Below, piece by piece: positions 35,022 through 42,200 of a stretch of DNA of 42,200 nt. The DNA lies in the NCBI GenBank assembly GCA_000435055.1, contig FR879706.1:34526-76725 (forward strand), read 5' to 3'. The notes below the pieces were generated by a model. That model did not search any database and was not told the origin of the DNA. It saw only the letters and a program-made list of their open reading frames with translations. Every line of letters begins with the position of its first letter. The stretch's first letter is position 1. The stretch is from Clostridium sp. CAG:138 (GTDB lineage: Bacteria; Bacillota; Clostridia; Christensenellales; CAG-138). Both the position numbers and the translations under genes were made by a program.

Positions 35022-35050
35022 TTGATTTGGCCTTATGCATATGATAGAAT
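35022..35050 (+). promoter_or_regulatory. Sigma-A promoter of the 200-residue hypothetical
   Basis: TTGATT (35022-35027), a 17-base spacer and TAGAAT (35045-35050). Confidence 0.75.
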
Positions 35051-35080
35051 AGCGCGAGAAAAGAACAGGACGGGAGAAAT

Positions 35081-35683
35081 ATGAAAAATACGAAACGGGA
35101 TGAAACCTTTTTGCGAGAAACGAGGCATGTTATCGAGCGGCATATTGAGCTGTATCCGAAATGTGAGCCGGACGACATAGTAAAGCTGCTTTATCAAAGC
35201 GAATTCGGCTGCGGGCATTTTGTGCGCAGCAAAGAGATTGCGGAGGAGTATCTGAAGAGGGAGTATGAAGCGTGTATGCTGACAACGAAAGCCGCCGCTG
35301 CCGGGGAACACCCTTTGACGGATGAAACAGGCGGGATGTTCGTTCGGGTGCACCTTGAACCTTTGGCACGGTACGGGATTCCGTTCTCAAGGCTTGCGGA
35401 GCTTTTTGTGCGTTCATCGGAGGTTCGAACGGGTTCAACGGACGGAATGCTGAAAAAGCTCAGCTTGCTGAAAGAAATCTGCCGGCAAGGGAAAACTCCG
35501 TTTGACGAAGAAACGCTGTCGGCTTTTCTTAAGAAATACGTTGCGGCGGGCTGCCCGGCAATACATCACAGCGAGACTTACCGTCGGCTTTACCATCCCG
35601 CGTATCGCGTGATTTGCAGAGAATTCCTTCCCGAACTAATCGGCGGAGAATGTGCAGGTTCGGAACCTGAAATTCATATTTAA
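35081..35683 (+). CDS. Conserved hypothetical protein, 200 residues
   Basis: It has a GGGAGA ribosome-binding site, its own promoter and a terminator, so it is a real single-gene unit. The protein is soluble and mostly helical. Features are YPKCEPDDIVKLLYQSEFGCG followed by HF, then LKREYEACM, GGMFVRVHLEPLARYGI, and a C-terminal IHHSETYRRLYHPAYRVI. I recall similar sequences in clostridial genomes but no named function. The paired conserved segments (QSEFGCGH and FVRVHLE) could form a binding site. No functional context from neighbours. Confidence 0.75.
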   Translation: MKNTKRDETFLRETRHVIERHIELYPKCEPDDIVKLLYQSEFGCGHFVRSKEIAEEYLKREYEACMLTTKAAAAGEHPLTDETGGMFVRVHLEPLARYGIPFSRLAELFVRSSEVRTGSTDGMLKKLSLLKEICRQGKTPFDEETLSAFLKKYVAAGCPAIHHSETYRRLYHPAYRVICREFLPELIGGECAGSEPEIHI

Positions 35684-35722
35684 GACTCAAACAAAAACTG
35701 AATTTAAGGAGAAGTTTAAACA

Positions 35723-35771
35723 AAAGGCACAGCCGAAACGCAGTTGCGGACGGCTGTACCTTTGTTTTTTT
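35723..35771. terminator. Bidirectional terminator
   Basis: AAAGG-c-ACAGCCG (35723-35735) and CGGCTGT-a-CCTTT (35751-35763) form a stem, followed by TTTTTTT. It lies between the hypothetical and the convergent DUF4956 gene. Confidence 0.85.
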
Positions 35772-35812
35772 ACAGAGAATGATACGGCAAAAGAAAGACT
35801 GATGAAAAACGA

Positions 35813-36496
35813 TCAGATTTCAACATTGCCGTTGCCGGGGCGTGCACAGGTGATTTCAAGATTGCCGTTGCGCTCACGAAGCTTGTCGATAAACTCTTTT
35901 TCTTTCCGCGCATCACGCAAAGTGATCTGGTAGGTGAGCTTGAACAGGCTGCCCATGTTGGTGGTCTTAACACGGATGAGCTCATGGCGGGAAGTGTATG
36001 TGCTGAAAATATCATTGAAAACTTCATCATAGCTGAGACTTTCGGGAATGACAATCTTGAGGTCGCGCTCTGCGGAACCCGCTTTGCCGAAATTGATGCT
36101 CGCAAGCGCAATGTCAACCAAAATAACGAACACGGCAAGGATGACTGCAATTGCAATATAACCCATGCCTGTTGCAAGGCCGACAGCCATTGCGAGAAAG
36201 ATACTTGTTATTTCACGTGCGGAAGCGGGGGCGGAACGGAAGCGGACAAGGCTGAAAGCACCTGCAACAGCAATGCCTGCGCCGAGCTGTCCGTTAACAA
36301 GGGCGATAATCGTTTGAACTATCATCGGCAGAAGCACAAGGGAGACCGAAAGGCTCTTGGAGGGACGATTTCTGTATCGGCTGCAAACGGCGATGAGAAC
36401 GCCCAATGCAAGAGAAACAAGCAGGCAAACAATAAACCCGCCTGCGGTCAAGGTGCTTGTGGTGGAGAAAATACTGTCGATAACGTTGTTAAGCAT
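35813..36496 (-). CDS. DUF4956 membrane protein
   Basis: A 227-residue protein with four hydrophobic helices in the N-terminal two thirds (about 18-38, 48-66, 70-85 and 98-130) and a soluble C-terminal domain. The segment GAFSLVRFRSAPASAREITS is the DUF4956 signature. AAAGGA precedes the ATG. It is encoded 59 bases downstream of the VTC-domain gene; DUF4956 and VTC genes are frequent partners in Bacillota, suggesting a membrane component for polyphosphate handling. The biochemical role is not established. Confidence 0.85.
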   Translation of the reverse strand: MLNNVIDSIFSTTSTLTAGGFIVCLLVSLALGVLIAVCSRYRNRPSKSLSVSLVLLPMIVQTIIALVNGQLGAGIAVAGAFSLVRFRSAPASAREITSIFLAMAVGLATGMGYIAIAVILAVFVILVDIALASINFGKAGSAERDLKIVIPESLSYDEVFNDIFSTYTSRHELIRVKTTNMGSLFKLTYQITLRDARKEKEFIDKLRERNGNLEITCARPGNGNVEI

Positions 36497-36555
36497 AGTG
36501 AAAAATCCTTTCGTTTATGGATGAAAACATTGGGCACGGAACGATACCGGATCGT

Positions 36556-37290
36556 TCAGCCGCAATATGCAGCACCGCGTTTTTGAGAAAGAATGCGGTT
36601 AAGTTCGATGTTATACGCGGTTGCGTATTTTGAGAAGCTTGTCGGAAAGATCCTGTGTTCATCAAGGAGTGCGGCAAGCCAAAGCGGCAGAGTGTGCGGA
36701 GTTTTAAGCTCCATTATGCATTTGCCTGCGGGCAGAATGGGGTCGCCGTACGTGCCGCTTAACAGGTCGAGGTTGCGCGTTCTGTAGCGCAGATTTTCGT
36801 CGATTGTCAGTCTCAAATCCCCGACGCCGTTTTCCGCATAGGCAGTGCGTTCGCAAAATATTCCGAAAGACGGCCGAAGCTCCGGATAAAAGCGGAGCGC
36901 ATAATCAATTTCACGCGCAATTTGCTTGTCGGGGCAGGGCGCATCGCCGCAGAGAAACTCCATTGCATCGGCATAGGGCATTTCGATTCGGCGCTTATAC
37001 ACAACACCTTTGTATTTCTTCTTAAGCTCAATAAAAGCGTTCGATTCTGCCGACGGAGTGCCGTAGCACCGCAAACGGAGCTTTTCCTTATAAATCGGAT
37101 GCTCTATAGAGGCACGAATCAACCGCATGTCGGCAGTGTCAAAATAAATGCTGCTGACAGTGCTTTTTCCGTAAGAATCAACATGCATATGCTGCAAAAG
37201 CACGGGCAGCATTGCGGCGAACTGCTTGTCCGAAACAATATACTTTTTCTCAATACGGGTAAAAATGTTATCAATTTTAACCGTTTGCAA
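36556..37290 (-). CDS. VTC-domain polyphosphate polymerase-like protein
   Basis: A 244-residue protein of the triphosphate tunnel (CYTH-like) VTC family. The start is a TTG at 37290 with GGAGG eight bases upstream, giving MQTVKIDNIFTRIEKKYIV. Tunnel motifs follow: RIEKKYIVSD, VSSIYFDTADM, KEKLRLRCYG, AFIELKKKYKGVVYKRRI, LRLTIDENLRYR, CIMELKTP and FSKYATAYN. The Lys/Arg/Glu pattern is as expected for a polyphosphate polymerase that uses ATP. It forms a two-gene unit with the DUF4956 protein, expected at the membrane. CotH, another frequent neighbour, is not here. Confidence 0.87.
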   Translation of the reverse strand: MQTVKIDNIFTRIEKKYIVSDKQFAAMLPVLLQHMHVDSYGKSTVSSIYFDTADMRLIRASIEHPIYKEKLRLRCYGTPSAESNAFIELKKKYKGVVYKRRIEMPYADAMEFLCGDAPCPDKQIAREIDYALRFYPELRPSFGIFCERTAYAENGVGDLRLTIDENLRYRTRNLDLLSGTYGDPILPAGKCIMELKTPHTLPLWLAALLDEHRIFPTSFSKYATAYNIELNRILSQKRGAAYCG

Positions 37291-37399
37291 TGTCACAACC
37301 TCCGTTTCTGCCGAAATGCACCGGATGCGGAGCACTTCGGAATAATCCCGCTCGGCACAACGGCGGAGCGGGCGGTGAGACCATTCTCGCATTACCAAT

Positions 37400-37408
37400 A
37401 TTATACCA
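37400..37408 (-). promoter_or_regulatory. Extended -10 promoter of the VTC-DUF4956 unit
   Basis: On the minus strand TGG-TATAAT (37408-37400). The -35 at 17 bases (TTTCGG) is weak. The leader would be about 105 bases. Confidence 0.5.
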
Positions 37409-37508
37409 CTGAAACAGGGCGACCGAAAGACAAAAAGGGCTCTTTTAACGGCAAATATTGTATATAGTACTTTGAAAACGGTCAAACAATGCTTGATCGG
37501 GAAGATTG

Positions 37509-38477
37509 TCAACAAAAATTCATAATATATCGAGCCAGATTCCCATAGGCAATTTTGCGAATGTCCGCATCGCTCAAGCCCATGCGGCTCAGCTTGTTCG
37601 CAATCAACGGCAGTCCGCTGCTGTTTTCAAGCCCGTCGATATAGCGGTTCATGCCGTCAAAATCCGACCCGAGCGCAACGCAGTCGATTCCGCCGATTTC
37701 GATGAAATGCGCGATATGCCGTATCACATCGTCGAGTTCGGCAGTGCGTTCATCGGTCAATTGTCTGTAATAAAAATTGACGCCGATTACACCGCCTTGT
37801 TTTGAAATCGCGCGAATATGCTCATCTTTCATGCAGCGCGGGTGACTGCATAATGCGCGTGCATTTGTGTGCGACGCAAACACGGGGCGTGCTGCAATGC
37901 CCAACACATCGTCAATGCCTGCATCCCCGAGGTGTGCAAGGTCAACAGCCATTCCGATTCGGCACATCTCTTCAACAACACGCTTTCCGAGGGCGGTCAA
38001 TCCCTTTTTGCTTCCGCGTTTTCCGGCCGGATAGGCAAGACTGTTAACGTCATTCCAAGTCAGCGTCATTGCGCGCACTCCGAGACGATACAGCATTCGA
38101 AGGTTTTCAACGCTGCCTTCGACAGCCTCACCGCCTTCAACGGTCAGCACTGTTGCAATTTTGTCCTGAGTTACGTCAAAATCACGGGAGAACGGCACAA
38201 AACACGGATTTGATTCAAGCATTCGATAATAGGAATCTATCATGTTCAGGCATTGACTCAGCGGGTTCTGCTTCAGCAGCATGTCGATCCATGCGGCAAA
38301 GAACTGAAGCTTCACTCCGCCCGCTGCCATGTTCCGAAGGCTCATGCTCTGATGCCCGGAGACGGTTTGAATATCATAATCATAGTATGTCATCCCGTAT
38401 AAAAAATCACAATGCGCATCCGCAAACGGCAGCTTGTTTGAAGCACTGTTCTCTTGCGGCAAAATTTGTTCGACCAT
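37509..38477 (-). CDS. Membrane dipeptidase (peptidase M19) family protein
   Basis: A 322-residue zinc amidohydrolase of the renal dipeptidase family, which cleaves dipeptides including some with D-residues. The metal ligands are visible: FADAHCDFLYG (His-x-Asp), LTVEGGEAVEG (bridging Glu), AVDLAHLGD and FASHTNARALCSHPRC (His), and ALGSDFDGM (Asp). No signal peptide, so it is cytosolic here. GAGGGGG lies just before the ATG. It has its own extended -10 promoter and a leader hairpin. Confidence 0.92.
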   Translation of the reverse strand: MVEQILPQENSASNKLPFADAHCDFLYGMTYYDYDIQTVSGHQSMSLRNMAAGGVKLQFFAAWIDMLLKQNPLSQCLNMIDSYYRMLESNPCFVPFSRDFDVTQDKIATVLTVEGGEAVEGSVENLRMLYRLGVRAMTLTWNDVNSLAYPAGKRGSKKGLTALGKRVVEEMCRIGMAVDLAHLGDAGIDDVLGIAARPVFASHTNARALCSHPRCMKDEHIRAISKQGGVIGVNFYYRQLTDERTAELDDVIRHIAHFIEIGGIDCVALGSDFDGMNRYIDGLENSSGLPLIANKLSRMGLSDADIRKIAYGNLARYIMNFC

Positions 38478-38498
38478 GTTACCCCCTCAACTCTGCAG

Positions 38499-38515
38499 CT
38501 CCGCGCGCCGCGGAG
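38499..38515 (-). other. GC hairpin in the dipeptidase leader
   Basis: CTCCGCG and CGCGGAG form a perfect 7-bp stem around three bases, lying between the promoter and the ribosome-binding site of the dipeptidase gene. Confidence 0.6.
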
Positions 38516-38532
38516 ACCGACCGTATCACAAT

Positions 38533-38541
38533 ATTATAACA
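38533..38541 (-). promoter_or_regulatory. Extended -10 promoter of the dipeptidase gene
   Basis: On the minus strand TGT-TATAAT (38541-38533); no good -35. Confidence 0.5.
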
Positions 38542-38697
38542 CAAAACGAATAAAAATGCATTCGATAAAAAAGCGCGGCGGGTTGTTGAGAACAGATAAT
38601 TTCTTCTGCGGAAGACAATCACCGGACGGAGATGCGGAGTATGATATAAAATACCGAAAAAAGTCACAATTTATTTTCAAATAGAGTCGAAAACCTA

Positions 38698-38727
38698 TTG
38701 TAAAGAGCAAACCGCAATTGGTATAAT
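38698..38727 (+). promoter_or_regulatory. Promoter of the zinc-ribbon membrane protein gene
   Basis: TTGTAA (38698-38703), an 18-base spacer and TATAAT (38722-38727) with TGG before the -10. The rest of the 312-base gap back to the dipeptidase start holds only the divergent promoter and hairpin. Confidence 0.7.
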
Positions 38728-38789
38728 AAGGTGCGGAGTTCGGAAGAACTCTGCAAAGTGCTTTTGTATATTAACCGGAGGTGACGCAA

Positions 38790-40781
38790 ATGAAATGCAG
38801 AAATTGTGGCCACGATAATCCCGAGTATTCCGAAGTATGCGAGAATTGCGCAGTTTCACTGCGCTCGGAGCCGCAGCGCGATGATGATACCCCGTCTTGG
38901 GGTTTCGTTGACGAGAACAAGGATATCAGGTTTTCTTTCGGAGGGCGAAATGCCGCGCAAAACAATAATCCCGCGGACATGAACCAAAACACTGACAGCG
39001 ACCTTGATGAGCTTGAAAGACAGTTCACATGCGACGTCGGTGATTGGAACGAAGTTCAGAGACGTCCGAACGCAAGTCGACAGAACAATAACCGCCAAAA
39101 CGCTGCCGCTGCGCAGAGAAATGACAGAACAAGCAGCCCGAACGGAGCGGAACGGGCGAACCGCAGTGCGCAGAATGCACAGGGCGCATTCGCCGGTGAC
39201 AGACTTCCGTGGGATAACGATTCTGCAAACGCACGCAGGCAGCAGCCCCGCACGGAAAGGCAGTCAAACCCGGATGACGAATATGATTCCGATGATTCCG
39301 ATGATTTCGATGATGCGGATGCATACGACGGCCGCGAACGCGGGAACAAGCGCGCGAAGAAGCAGCGCGGAAAGGGCAGAGATTCGACTGATATTCAAGA
39401 TGATTTCGACACTGCCCGCACGAGCGCCGATTACGGAGCAAAGCGGGGCAGACGCGATAATTCCTATGATGAATTTGAAGACGTGAACCGCAGAAGCGAT
39501 CGCAGACGCGGAAAAGGCGGTGCGTCCGGTCTGCGTATTGCAATAATTGTGCTTGCTGTTGTGGCCGTAATTGCGGCCGGCGTGCTTGCATACACCCTTT
39601 TGAACGGCAGCAGCATCGGCGGCGAAAAAGCAAACAGCGTTATCGTCAACCCCAACAATCCGGACAGCTACTATATCACTGTTTATGCAAAAGCCGGTTC
39701 TGTCCTTGTTTATGAGGACAGCACAGGTGCGCAGACCGAACAGCAGGTTCCCGAAAAAGGATATGTAACTTTCAATGTTGCATCCAACCGCCTGCGCCCG
39801 ATAACACCCATTGAGGGCGAAAGCTGCGACATTTACCCCTCGGTAAGTCTCAAAAATGAGGACGGAACGCTGACAAAGCTGGAGATTCCGCGCATAACGC
39901 TCAGAGTTCCGACGCTTAATGCATCCTTCGAAACGGCTGAAGACATAACGAGCGACAACGGCGTTATAGAAATCAAAGGGCATGTTGACTTGACTCAGAC
40001 AGATCTTCAGAACAATCCGCCTGTTGTCACGATCAACAACGAAACCGTGCAGCCCGCGCCCGACGGCAGCTTTGCTTACACAACAAAGCTCGACAAGGGC
40101 GAATACGAGATCGTCGGTGAAATCAAGCTCGGCGGATACATGATCATGCGCCGAACCTTCAAGGCGACCGTCAACAAGCAGCTGACCGCAGCCGACATAA
40201 TTTCAATACCCGAGGAAGTCGATACCCGAGTTCTGAATGTTGAAACTTCAATTGAACTCACCGGTACCGTTCCCGCAGGAGCTGTGCTTCAGGTTGTTCC
40301 CAAGGATGCGGAATGCACCGTTAAGGATCAGCCCACAGTTGACGAAAACGGGAACTTCAGGTTTTCTGTAAACCTTCCCACCGCCGCAAAGTGCTATGAG
40401 CTCCAGCTCACCGCAACCCTTGCGGACGGAACGGTTTACACGCGTCCGTTCTTTGTGGAACGTCCGCCGGTGTTTAACGAATATGTTCCCACCGTTTGGA
40501 GAGGTGATTACAGCGAGATGTCAAAACCCGTCCATATCACCGACCTTCGCGGGTTTGTAATTGAGGGAACTGTTGCAGAGATTACCTATGATGACGATTA
40601 TCTCGTTGCAACGTTTACCCTTAACGATGGACATACGATCAGCATTGAGTATCACGATCACTATTCTGCCGCACGCCAGCATCCCATTGAAGCGGGCAAG
40701 CAGTACAAACTCTACGGATTCTCAAAGGGCGTGGACGAAAGCGGTATGCTCCGGATGTATATTTGGTTCGTGAGTGACTGA
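38790..40781 (+). CDS. Zinc-ribbon single-pass membrane protein with a large external region
   Basis: A 663-residue protein. The start is ATG 38790 behind GGAGGTGA. The N-terminus is a zinc ribbon (MKCRNCGHDNPEYSEVCENC, two C-x2-C pairs). Residues of about 30-245 are disordered and rich in Asn, Arg and Asp, with runs like YDSDDSDDFDDADAYD. One transmembrane helix follows (about 247-268, IAIIVLAVVAVIAAGVLAYT), so the Zn-ribbon is inside and about 390 residues are outside. The outer part looks like consecutive beta-sandwich modules (IEIKGHVDLTQ, IELTGTVPAGAVL) and a C-terminal OB-like segment (FVIEGTVAEITYDDDYLVAT). It could be a cell-envelope sensor or scaffold. Function not known. Confidence 0.82.
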   Translation: MKCRNCGHDNPEYSEVCENCAVSLRSEPQRDDDTPSWGFVDENKDIRFSFGGRNAAQNNNPADMNQNTDSDLDELERQFTCDVGDWNEVQRRPNASRQNNNRQNAAAAQRNDRTSSPNGAERANRSAQNAQGAFAGDRLPWDNDSANARRQQPRTERQSNPDDEYDSDDSDDFDDADAYDGRERGNKRAKKQRGKGRDSTDIQDDFDTARTSADYGAKRGRRDNSYDEFEDVNRRSDRRRGKGGASGLRIAIIVLAVVAVIAAGVLAYTLLNGSSIGGEKANSVIVNPNNPDSYYITVYAKAGSVLVYEDSTGAQTEQQVPEKGYVTFNVASNRLRPITPIEGESCDIYPSVSLKNEDGTLTKLEIPRITLRVPTLNASFETAEDITSDNGVIEIKGHVDLTQTDLQNNPPVVTINNETVQPAPDGSFAYTTKLDKGEYEIVGEIKLGGYMIMRRTFKATVNKQLTAADIISIPEEVDTRVLNVETSIELTGTVPAGAVLQVVPKDAECTVKDQPTVDENGNFRFSVNLPTAAKCYELQLTATLADGTVYTRPFFVERPPVFNEYVPTVWRGDYSEMSKPVHITDLRGFVIEGTVAEITYDDDYLVATFTLNDGHTISIEYHDHYSAARQHPIEAGKQYKLYGFSKGVDESGMLRMYIWFVSD

Positions 40782-40818
40782 TCAGATGTTCGGATAAGTT
40801 TGGAAACAAAATAACCTG

Positions 40819-40848
40819 CGCGGCGGCTGCTTAACGGCAGCCGCTGCG
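40819..40848. other. GC-rich hairpin after the zinc-ribbon gene
   Basis: GCGGCTGC (40823-40830) pairs with GCAGCCGC (40837-40844) and can be extended on both sides. No T-tract follows, so termination is uncertain. Confidence 0.55.
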
Positions 40849-40908
40849 TCGATACTGCAACACATAGCCAAACGGTGCAGCTTTCAAGAAAACACATGGA
40901 GAAATAAG

Positions 40909-41166
40909 ATGAAAATCTGGGCAAGAGTTCGAAAAAACAACAAAACAACGGAACAGGATGTCGTTGAAATTCCGCAGAAGGCCGCTTCCGAAGTGGAGGA
41001 CTGGCACGAAGCTCTTTGCGAGTTGTGCTCGAAATTAAACCTTTCACGCCCTGTGATTCTTGATAAGCATGTCAATGAGCTGCTTCGCTTTTCACACACC
41101 GTGTTCCGCCCGGATGATTTTATGGAACAGGTAACGTTTGACAGGCTGGAGGTTGAATTGTTTTAG
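40909..41166 (+). CDS. Conserved small protein, 85 residues
   Basis: It starts MKIWARVRKNNKTTEQDVVE and ends with PDDFMEQVTFDRLEVELF. GGAGAAATAAG precedes the ATG. I recall similar 80-90-residue proteins in other Clostridia, sharing the MKIWAR start, an LSRPV-x-L-x-KH segment and the FxPDDFME-x-V-x-FDR-x-EVE end, with no assigned function. Soluble and acidic/basic mixed; no membrane segment. It lies 127 bases after the zinc-ribbon gene on the same strand and may be co-transcribed. A terminator follows at 41266. Confidence 0.82.
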   Translation: MKIWARVRKNNKTTEQDVVEIPQKAASEVEDWHEALCELCSKLNLSRPVILDKHVNELLRFSHTVFRPDDFMEQVTFDRLEVELF

Positions 41167-41265
41167 CGGCGGTTCATTGCACCCCGAAACGTTGAGAACA
41201 GGAAGTGTTTTTCAATCGAAAAAACGAAAATAAACGAATGCTCGGTGATTACTCCGAAAAGGGCA

Positions 41266-41313
41266 AACGACCCGTGATGTGCGCAAAGCATGCATCGCGG
41301 GTTGTTTTGTTTT
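41266..41313 (+). terminator. Terminator after the small conserved gene
   Basis: AACGACCCG-t-GATG (41266-41279) pairs with CATC-g-CGGGTTGTT (41293-41306), about 14 bp, followed by a TTGTTTTC run. Confidence 0.85.
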
Positions 41314-41336
41314 CGGCAGCAGTGTTCAAAACCTGT

Positions 41337-41365
41337 AACTGTTTATCGGTAATATTCATATTTTA
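41337..41365 (+). promoter_or_regulatory. Candidate sigma-K promoter of the collagen-like gene
   Basis: AAC (41337-41339), a 17-base spacer and CATATTTTA (41357-41365), which fits the late mother-cell sigma-K -10 pattern CATANNNTA exactly. The -35 is short and weakly informative by nature. Confidence 0.45.
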
Positions 41366-41437
41366 TAGCAAGCCGTGTACAAGCCCGACATTGGAGCCGG
41401 CGGCGAAGCAAAACAATAAGAAAGGAGCATCTCGGCA

Positions 41438-42200
41438 GTGCGGGAGCGAACGGTACTGCGCTGCAACGATGTGGTGAATGATATGAGAAATGATAACGGA
41501 AGCAGGGGAAACGGCTTTCAGCCTTTTAATCCGCCGAACAGAGGAAGACAGCAGGGAGGCATGAGGCAAAGCAATTTCGGCAGCGAGCAAAACATGGGTT
41601 ATGATAACAGCATGCAGTTTGCAGGCAATGCGTGCGGTTTCCCGCCTTGCAGCGGCTGCCGCTGTGAATGTACATATTACGGTGCAACGGGCCCGACGGG
41701 AGCAACAGGTCCGACGGGCGCAATCGGAACAACGGGCGCGACCGGTGCAGCGGGTGCAACGGGAGCGACAGGCGCAACGGGAGCAACAGGAGCGACAGGC
41801 GCAACAGGTCCGCAGGGAATCAGAGGCATTGACGGTGCAATGGGCCCGACAGGTCCGCAGGGTATCAGAGGCGTGGACGGAGCAACGGGGGCAACAGGCC
41901 CGACCGGTGCAACGGGGGCAACAGGCCCGACAGGCGCAACGGGAGCAACAGGGGCAACAGGCCCGACCGGAGAAACCGGTGCAACAGGCCCGACCGGAGC
42001 AACAGGGGCAACAGGCCCGACCGGTGCAACGGGAGAAACAGGCGCAGCAGGAGCAACGGGAGCAACAGGTCCGACAGGTGCAACGGGAGAAACAGGCGCA
42101 GAAGGAGCAACGGGTCCTACAGGCGCAGCAGGAGCAACAGGCCCGACAGGCCCTGCAGGCGCAGCAGGTGCAACGGGAGAAACAGGCGCAGCAGGAGCAA
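41438..42200 (+). CDS. Collagen-like repeat surface protein (partial, C-terminus off the right edge)
   Basis: The likely start is GTG 41438 with AAAGGAG ten bases upstream; an in-frame ATG at 41483 is the alternative. The N-terminal 81 residues are Asn/Gly/Gln-rich with a Cys cluster (ACGFPPCSGCRCECTYY), then 57 uninterrupted Gly-X-Y triplets reach the edge. Most are GAT, GPT, GAA or GET. This resembles BclA-type exosporium filaments of Bacillus and clostridia, which form triple helices and carry Thr-linked sugars; here the Thr-rich triplets fit. There is no signal peptide, as in mother-cell-made spore-surface proteins. The candidate sigma-K promoter agrees. The C-terminal domain is not visible. 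Confidence 0.88.
   Translation, partial: MRERTVLRCNDVVNDMRNDNGSRGNGFQPFNPPNRGRQQGGMRQSNFGSEQNMGYDNSMQFAGNACGFPPCSGCRCECTYYGATGPTGATGPTGAIGTTGATGAAGATGATGATGATGATGATGPQGIRGIDGAMGPTGPQGIRGVDGATGATGPTGATGATGPTGATGATGATGPTGETGATGPTGATGATGPTGATGETGAAGATGATGPTGATGETGAEGATGPTGAAGATGPTGPAGAAGATGETGAAGA
41681..42200 (+). repeat. 9-bp-periodic Gly-X-Y collagen repeat
   Basis: Fifty-seven complete 9-base units plus 7 bases to the window edge. GPQGIRGID and GPQGIRGVD blocks mark an internal duplication near 41807-41878. Wobble bases vary, so the DNA is less uniform than the protein. Confidence 0.97.

Noticed and set aside
41205..41477. 90-codon open frame before the collagen-like gene
   Set aside because: It crosses a strong terminator and the candidate sigma-K promoter and has no ribosome-binding site.
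41865..42110. Leu/Pro-rich open frame antisense to the collagen repeats
   Set aside because: It is the mirror of a 9-base repeat and not a credible protein.
41681..42200. Possible CRISPR or satellite array
   Set aside because: The period is 9 bases, always in frame with Gly-X-Y, and there are no spacers. It is collagen coding sequence.

Overview
The window looks like chromosome of a mid-GC, probably spore-forming member of the Clostridia (Bacillota). The evidence is a PolC-type replicase, a T-box in front of thrS, the ispG-polC-rimP-nusA-infB order, an L27 precursor with its Prp protease, a YtxC-like sporulation gene, and candidate sporulation promoters in front of a small membrane protein and a collagen-like surface protein. 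I see no tRNA, rRNA, insertion sequence, integrase or CRISPR array. Nothing here fixes the species.

Layout. 1-3.0 kb: ytxC (partial, minus) diverges from a T-box-controlled thrS. 3.2-9.2 kb holds short independent units: a lone GIY-YIG/DUF4357 protein, an NCS2 purine-type permease, an exported peptidoglycan-binding protein, an OGG-type DNA glycosylase, the rplU-prp-rpmA operon and a 47-residue membrane protein. 9.4-26.1 kb is the long housekeeping run: nitroreductase, ispG, polC, rimP, nusA, rnpM, ylxQ, infB, rbfA, nrnA, truB, ribF, plsY. 26.5-32.7 kb: a PHP phosphatase, a large SNF2-like helicase of the kind normally carried by conjugative elements or phages, and a stand-alone gyrB. 32.8-38.5 kb: an RlmI-like methyltransferase, a protein that may be a double OB-fold SSB, a conserved hypothetical, a VTC-domain/DUF4956 pair and an M19 dipeptidase. 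38.7-42.2 kb: a zinc-ribbon membrane protein with a long external region, a small conserved protein, and the start of a collagen-like protein with 57 uninterrupted Gly-X-Y triplets that runs off the right edge.

How the genes work together. The central block couples replication (PolC), transcription elongation (NusA), RNase P control (RnpM), initiation (IF2) and small-subunit maturation (RimP, RbfA), with nanoRNA turnover, tRNA modification, flavin synthesis and phospholipid synthesis behind it. rplU-prp-rpmA is self-contained: Prp removes the N-terminal extension of the neighbouring L27.

Most unusual observations: (1) PolC keeps an exonuclease-sized domain in the usual place, but the catalytic residues of motifs I and III are replaced and motif II is degenerate, while the PHP and polymerase motifs look intact; (2) an apparently intact mobile-element-type helicase sits without any other mobile-element gene directly upstream of gyrB; (3) sequences resembling sigma-G/F and sigma-K promoters precede a tiny membrane protein and the collagen-like gene.
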